A stretch of 11,109 bases of DNA from Polyrhizophydium stewartii (Eukaryota; Chytridiomycota; Chytridiomycetes; Rhizophydiales), in NCBI GenBank assembly GCA_027604665.1, contig JADGIZ010000614.1:1-11109 (forward strand), in the 5' to 3' direction. Position 1 is the first letter of the stretch; every line of letters begins with the position of its first letter. The position numbers were made by a program, and so were the translations under genes. Shown here in pieces: positions 7,628-11,109 of the stretch. Below the pieces are notes generated by a model. It made no database searches and was not told the origin of the DNA. It saw only the letters and a program-made list of their open reading frames with translations.

Positions 7628-7874
7628 ATAAGGACGGGTAACACCCAAACTGTTGCAGTATTATATCAAAAGCAGGCTAGAATACCCCTTGAATTTTGCA
7701 CAATATCTAGATTTCTGATTTGTAAATATTAAACTTCTAGATTACTTATTAACTGGCAGTAAGCCAAATAAAATAGAGAATATCGCGAAGCTAACCAAGA
7801 TTGCCGCTCGATCAGGAAATATTACAAAAAGTTAGAGTAAAACTCCTATCGAAGACTCAACCTTCAGGTTTTGC

Positions 7875-7910
7875 AAGCAATCTCGGAGCGGCATCCGCCG
7901 CGGATTGCTT
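7875..7910. repeat. Nested hairpin
   Basis: An outer 8-bp stem AAGCAATC (7875-7882) / GATTGCTT (7903-7910) encloses a 20-nt insert containing GCGGC/GCCGC around ATCC (7888-7901). The insert region 7885-7902 is the reverse complement of 10723-10740 (18 of 18 bases). It looks like a small palindrome inserted into the loop of another. Confidence 0.6.
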
Positions 7911-8373
7911 CTCAGGATTACTAGATAACTCATTGTAGTGGGAAGAAGGGATAACGAGTATATAAAGAATGCTTATGGCATACCCGACCGTCGTAGCTTT
8001 TATTAAGGAGGATAAACTTTTTTCTTGATTTCTCTTTCCTTTCCCGTGGTACGATCCTATTAAGGCACCATACGGTTGCCTGAGGAGCACGGTCTAATTG
8101 TATCTCATTTAGGTCAGATTGATTAATTTAAATGAAAACTAAATTCCCTAAAGAGCTAAAGCTTCTATTAAAATGGAGATTAAAAAATAATCGGAATATT
8201 AGTAATGAAATGAAGCATAATGGAGGCGATGGCCCATAGACAAACAGGGTTCACTTTGATTATACTTAGTCGCTTATATTTGGTTGAAACTCTCATAAGA
8301 ATCAGGAGCTATTTTAGCTACTTTAGCTGCTAATCAGATGTCAGAGTTCGAATCTATTCAAACCAGAAAGCTA

Positions 8374-8394
8374 CGCGGAGCTCGCGCTAGCGAC
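8374..8394 (-). repeat. GTCGCT/GCGCGAGCT element, copy 4 (minus)
   Basis: On the minus strand it reads GTCGCT, then AGCGCGAGCTCCGCG. GCTA and TAGC can close the inner CGCG/CGCG stem with one bulged base. Confidence 0.55.
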
Positions 8395-8507
8395 AGGATA
8401 AAATCAACACATTTGAATTGTCTATTAATGTCATACCTTCTTTGCTGATGATTTGGCCCATATATTCAATCTGTTTCCAAATACTTACTACGTTTATCAA
8501 TTTATTC

Positions 8508-8540
8508 GGAGCAGCTCCGCTGCTCCTGCAGAGTTTGCAG
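8508..8540 (+). repeat. Double hairpin with TCC loop
   Basis: GGAGCAGC/GCTGCTCC, 8 bp, closes a TCC loop (8508-8526). It is followed by CTGCA/TGCAG around GAGTT (8526-8540), sharing one base. It belongs to the GGA/TCC-loop group. Confidence 0.6.
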
Positions 8541-8577
8541 TAGTTGTTTTATGAGCCAACGAGTGTTACGGTATTAG

Positions 8578-8593
8578 GAGAGGAAAACCTCTC
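8578..8593. repeat. Short palindrome, AAAA loop
   Basis: GAGAGG pairs with CCTCTC over 6 bp around AAAA, extendable by one G-T pair. Confidence 0.45.
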
Positions 8594-8722
8594 TACGATC
8601 GTTCATATTTCTAACGAAGAGGTAAATAAATTAATTACAACTTTTATCTGTGGTTCTAACCTAGACCCCATTACGGATTGTGGTTTCTCTCACTAGTCTG
8701 GCATAAAGCATTGAACATTTTA

Positions 8723-8746
8723 CCCCCCCCCCACTAAAGTGGGGGG
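8723..8746. repeat. Poly-C/G hairpin
   Basis: A run of ten C is followed by ACTAAAGT and six G. CCCCCCAC (8727-8734) pairs with GTGGGGGG (8739-8746) around TAAA. C-run length may vary between molecules or be misread. Confidence 0.5.
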
Positions 8747-8916
8747 TTTACTTATCATAAAGCTTTGTACATTAAAGTTTACTAATTGCCTCTACGTAGG
8801 TGCAAATCTGACCTAAAGTAAATTAAGTAAATGCAAATATCATCTGGTTTAGGGCTTCGCACTCACTCATATTTTATCCAAAGTAAACTATTTAGCAATT
8901 AGCGTTATCTAGATTT

Positions 8917-8946
8917 CACCCCCCCCATACAGAAAGTCTGGGGTGC
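8917..8946. repeat. Poly-C hairpin
   Basis: CACCCC (8917-8922) pairs with GGGGTG (8941-8946) across an 18-nt loop that contains a further CAG/CTG pairing. The C run is 8 long. Confidence 0.4.
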
Positions 8947-9039
8947 CCTTGGTCAATTTGCTATATTAGGTTGATTTCGTACTTGAAATCTAAGTAATGG
9001 TATTAGGGTTCAACCATTCCAGTAATTCCCGAGAGAATA

Positions 9040-9072
9040 ACCCCCCTATGGGGGTGACTCGCCCCTCCGGGC
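9040..9072 (+). repeat. Double hairpin, CTAT and CTCC loops
   Basis: ACCCCC/GGGGGT around CTAT (9040-9055) is followed by GCCC/GGGC around CTCC (9061-9072). The CCCCTCCGGG core of the second also occurs at 3714-3724, preceded there by a GCC/GGC hairpin. Confidence 0.55.
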
Positions 9073-9240
9073 CGATTTGAGACTAAAGTTATTACGTACC
9101 CTCGGAAGTGTTAATACGGTTATCTCTTTGACCTACAAACTTATGATACATGAGTGATCCCCCTGGCCACGCCAATGCTACTCAATAATTAATCCTATTA
9201 AATGAATTCTTCATCTACTCAAATTACGTAGACTTTGGCC

Positions 9241-9257
9241 AGCTACGGAGTAGCTCC
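9241..9257 (+). repeat. GGA-loop hairpin
   Basis: AGCTAC/GTAGCT closes a GGA loop, followed by CC. GGAG (9247-9250) can instead pair with CTCC (9254-9257) around TAG, so two hairpins share one strand. Confidence 0.5.
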
Positions 9258-9984
9258 TGTTCATGATCAGAAAATACTAATGAATGATTATAAGTACTCA
9301 GAATTCAAATCAATTGCGCAGCCGCTTCAAGTTAAGTCAATTTGACATATCCCGAAGGTCAATATAGCTACATCAACTTCGAGGACTGATCGGCTTTGCA
9401 ATTTAAATTAGTATACCCAAAGATGTTGGCGTAGTTGGGGTTCAGTGGTCCGCTTTGATAGCCTACTTGTAGTAAGCGTGATCTAATATAAAGTTAGAGG
9501 AGTAATAAAAGGATACTCAAGGGAGCCGAGAAAGGTCCAATTTGTAGGGTAATCGTTGTGGTTTCGGGATGAAATCTCCATGATGACTCTTTTAATAAAT
9601 GTTAGTTCAACAATTGGGTCAACCTTATATAGCTAGTGCGGTATTTCCAACTAACTATTAAGGCTTTTTAATTAGAACCCACCTAAGTTTCCTATTAAAT
9701 TAGTTGTACTAAATACAGGTAAAAGTCTTGTTATAAATACTCGGTAGGTTATACAAAATGGGTACCTCTACAGATTCTTGCCAAGTGTAACTTCTACCCG
9801 CTCCGGGGGCCAATAAATAATCATTTATGTCCCTACTCATCAAATCCATGCCACAATAAATGCCAACGCCCGGACATTCGGTCAATGCTTGACCCGCGTA
9901 GCACAAATTGCGGTGGAGGTGCCACTCGTCAAAATCCCGGCAGGGCAATACACGAAGTTTTCAATTACCATTCATATTCTGTAA

Positions 9985-10017
9985 GGACGTCGCTGAACGC
10001 GAGCTCACGCGCCGTCC
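9985..10017 (+). repeat. GTCGCT/GCGCGAGCT element, copy 5, in GGACG/CGTCC stem
   Basis: The outer stem GGACG (9985-9989) / CGTCC (10013-10017) encloses TCGCTGAACGCG, then AGCTCACGCG. It shares its outer flanks with 2983-3011 and its core with copies 2 to 4, which links the two families. Confidence 0.65.
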
Positions 10018-10072
10018 GATCGTCTAAATATTAATAGCCCTATCATTTTTATGCTAACATCCGCGACGGAGT

Positions 10073-10088
10073 CGCTCCAAAGCTGGGA
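10073..10088 (+). repeat. GGA-loop hairpin
   Basis: GCGAC/GTCGC closes a GGA loop, followed by TCC. GGAG/CTCC around TCG (10078-10088) is the competing fold. Confidence 0.5.
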
Positions 10089-10722
10089 TAAACAGCTCAA
10101 GGGCGAAACTACGTTAATATAATGGAATCCATCGCCAGGGGCCCCCTACCTATAAATGGACTTAAGAAATGTCGAAATATTACACTAGATTTATTACTAG
10201 CAGGAGAAATATTAATTAGGTACGAGATAGATTTATTTTTAATTCTGAATAAATCTTTTATAAATTAGCAGCATCGGTTGTTACTAGGGCTATCTTGCTG
10301 GCCTCCACAACTAGAAGTAGATAAGCAGTACTCAATAAGATTAGTATACGCTTTTTACTGTTGTCAATATCTTAGCATAAAAGAGCCTATAAGTGTAAAG
10401 ACTAAGAAGGATAGTCTATAAATAATCCAGCCTGGATACCGGGGTCCTCCGAGCCAATACTCTGGATAATCCCGTATTGTAAAATAGGTTTAGGGACTAG
10501 CTAAATAATCATATAGGCCTAACATAGATATAAGATGGATCAGTTGAATCAATAATATAGCAATAATGGATACTCCAAATTGTAAGTTCTTAAGAATTCA
10601 ACCTAATGAGCCAATATCGGTATAGGCAATTACTACTGATCAGCAACTAGGCAGTTTCATTAGATAGAATCTTCCACGGGGAAGAGTAGCCAGAACGTAG
10701 AGTCAACCGGGTTAATCCAACA

Positions 10723-10740
10723 CGCGGCGGATGCCGCTCC
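10723..10740 (+). repeat. GGA-loop hairpin, inverted copy of 7885-7902
   Basis: GCGGC/GCCGC closes a GGAT loop, followed by TCC. The 18 bases are identical to the reverse complement of the insert in the nested hairpin at 7875-7910. Here the element stands alone, without the AAGCAATC outer stem. Confidence 0.55.
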
Positions 10741-10855
10741 AAAGTTTTAGGAATTTTCATATATTAAGTAGCAATTGTGGATATCATAACGCAATCGGTT
10801 ACCACCTCCAATAGTTTCAAATCCGCAATCCATGCTGCGCCTATCCGGGTGATGT

Positions 10856-10878
10856 GGACCCCTACACGCAATGGGTCC
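10856..10878. repeat. 6-bp inverted repeat
   Basis: GGACCC pairs with GGGTCC across an 11-nt loop, beside a C-rich run. Confidence 0.4.
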
Positions 10879-10992
10879 CCCCCTTATATAAGTCTCAATG
10901 ATAGGCTATTGTTATACATACCTGGTATTAATTTATGAACAGGGCTTTTAATCTGTTAGGATAATCAGTAAACTACATTAATAGAAATCATC

Positions 10993-11005
10993 GCAGCGGA
11001 GCTGC
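10993..11005 (+). repeat. GGA-loop hairpin
   Basis: GCAGC/GCTGC closes a GGA loop. It carries the same stem bases as 8511-8523 in the opposite orientation. Confidence 0.5.
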
Positions 11006-11023
11006 TCACTTCATCTTCGCCCA

Positions 11024-11041
11024 CCGCCCCTCAAGGGGCGG
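11024..11041. repeat. Short GC-rich palindrome
   Basis: CCGCCCC pairs with GGGGCGG over 7 bp around TCAA, 11 bases before the right arm of the 57-bp inverted repeat. Confidence 0.5.
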
Positions 11042-11052
11042 GCCGGAGCGAC

Positions 11053-11109
11053 GTAGGGCGAAGCCCGGTCGCGGAGTGACCGGAGCCTTGTAAAGGCTCC
11101 TACGTCACG
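11053..11109 (-). repeat. 57-bp inverted repeat, right arm (cut by window end)
   Basis: This is the exact reverse complement of 7030-7086. The identity reaches the last base of the window, so the true repeat may be longer. The left arm is preceded by GGAGCGGCGGA, and the complement of that would be expected beyond 11109 if it continues. Confidence 0.85.

Larger units (their letters stand above)
7087..11052. other. Long spacer between inverted-repeat arms, no supported gene
   Basis: Nearly 4 kb without a recognisable gene. Under table 16 there are short open frames, for example 7857-8108 on the minus strand (83 codons, ATG at 8108) and 8132-8287 on the plus strand (51 codons, lysine-rich N-terminus). 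They diverge from a 23-bp gap but match nothing I know. Another minus-strand frame (9703-9960) is G+C rich and also unrecognised. The stretch holds several poly-C runs on the plus strand and the hairpins listed separately. Confidence 0.5.

Noticed and set aside
8282..8366. tRNA-like segment with GTTCGAATC and flanks resembling an acceptor stem
   Set aside because: The T-stem has two mismatches, the D-loop lacks GG, and no 7-nt anticodon loop can be formed. A chance T-loop match is more likely.
9703..9960. Minus-strand frame of about 83 codons, rich in Cys and Trp
   Set aside because: Its only start near the 5' end is TTG, it has no known motif, and its G+C content and codon use are unlike the one real gene.
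3965..10412. GATAGTCTA motifs near 3967 and 10403, like the 3' core strand of group I introns
   Set aside because: I found no matching P, Q and R core strands, no intron-encoded endonuclease and no split gene. The second site is explained by a simple AGACTA/TAGTCT hairpin.
11020..11045. ACCGCCCC near the right end, like the 3' end motif of small-subunit rRNA
   Set aside because: It is one arm of the perfect palindrome at 11024-11041, and no other rRNA motifs are nearby.

Overview
The window looks like a gene-poor stretch of a mitochondrial genome that reads UAG as leucine (NCBI translation table 16). The best fit is a chytrid fungus of the Spizellomyces/Rhizophydium type. A chlorophycean green alga with the same reassignment cannot be excluded from one gene. 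The evidence is a single convincing gene, nad2, at 987-2390. It is one uninterrupted frame only if its 17 in-frame TAG triplets are sense codons, and one of them falls on a leucine that is nearly invariant in NAD2. TGG is used for Trp, TCA is sense, and TGA ends the gene.

Layout: 1-968 is spacer with several small hairpins. 987-2390 is nad2, very AT-rich, with a GC-rich double-hairpin element lying in frame near its 5' end. 2391-4848 is spacer dense in GC-rich hairpins. 4849-5780 is a perfect tandem duplication of a 466-bp unit. 5781-7029 is spacer with a possible tRNA-like fragment on the minus strand. 7030-7086 is one arm of a perfect 57-bp inverted repeat whose other arm runs into the window end (11053-11109). 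The roughly 4 kb between the arms is spacer with more hairpins. I find no rRNA, no complete tRNA, no convincing intron core and no second conserved protein gene.

The unusual content is in the spacers. They are markedly richer in G+C than nad2 and full of short perfect hairpins, very often with 3-nt loops. Several fall into recognisable families: double-hairpin elements sharing CCGC-loop-GCGG; a six-copy family built on GTCGCT followed by GCGCGAGCT; a GGAC-TCC-GTCC hairpin that seems to exist with and without an insert in its loop; and a group sharing a GGA/TCC loop but with different stem sequences. Copies occur on both strands and sometimes nested, as expected for small mobile palindromes such as the double-hairpin elements described from Allomyces mtDNA. 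How they move, and whether they act in RNA processing or recombination, is inference.

nad2 makes a membrane subunit of respiratory complex I. With no neighbouring gene in the window, no operon partner can be named.
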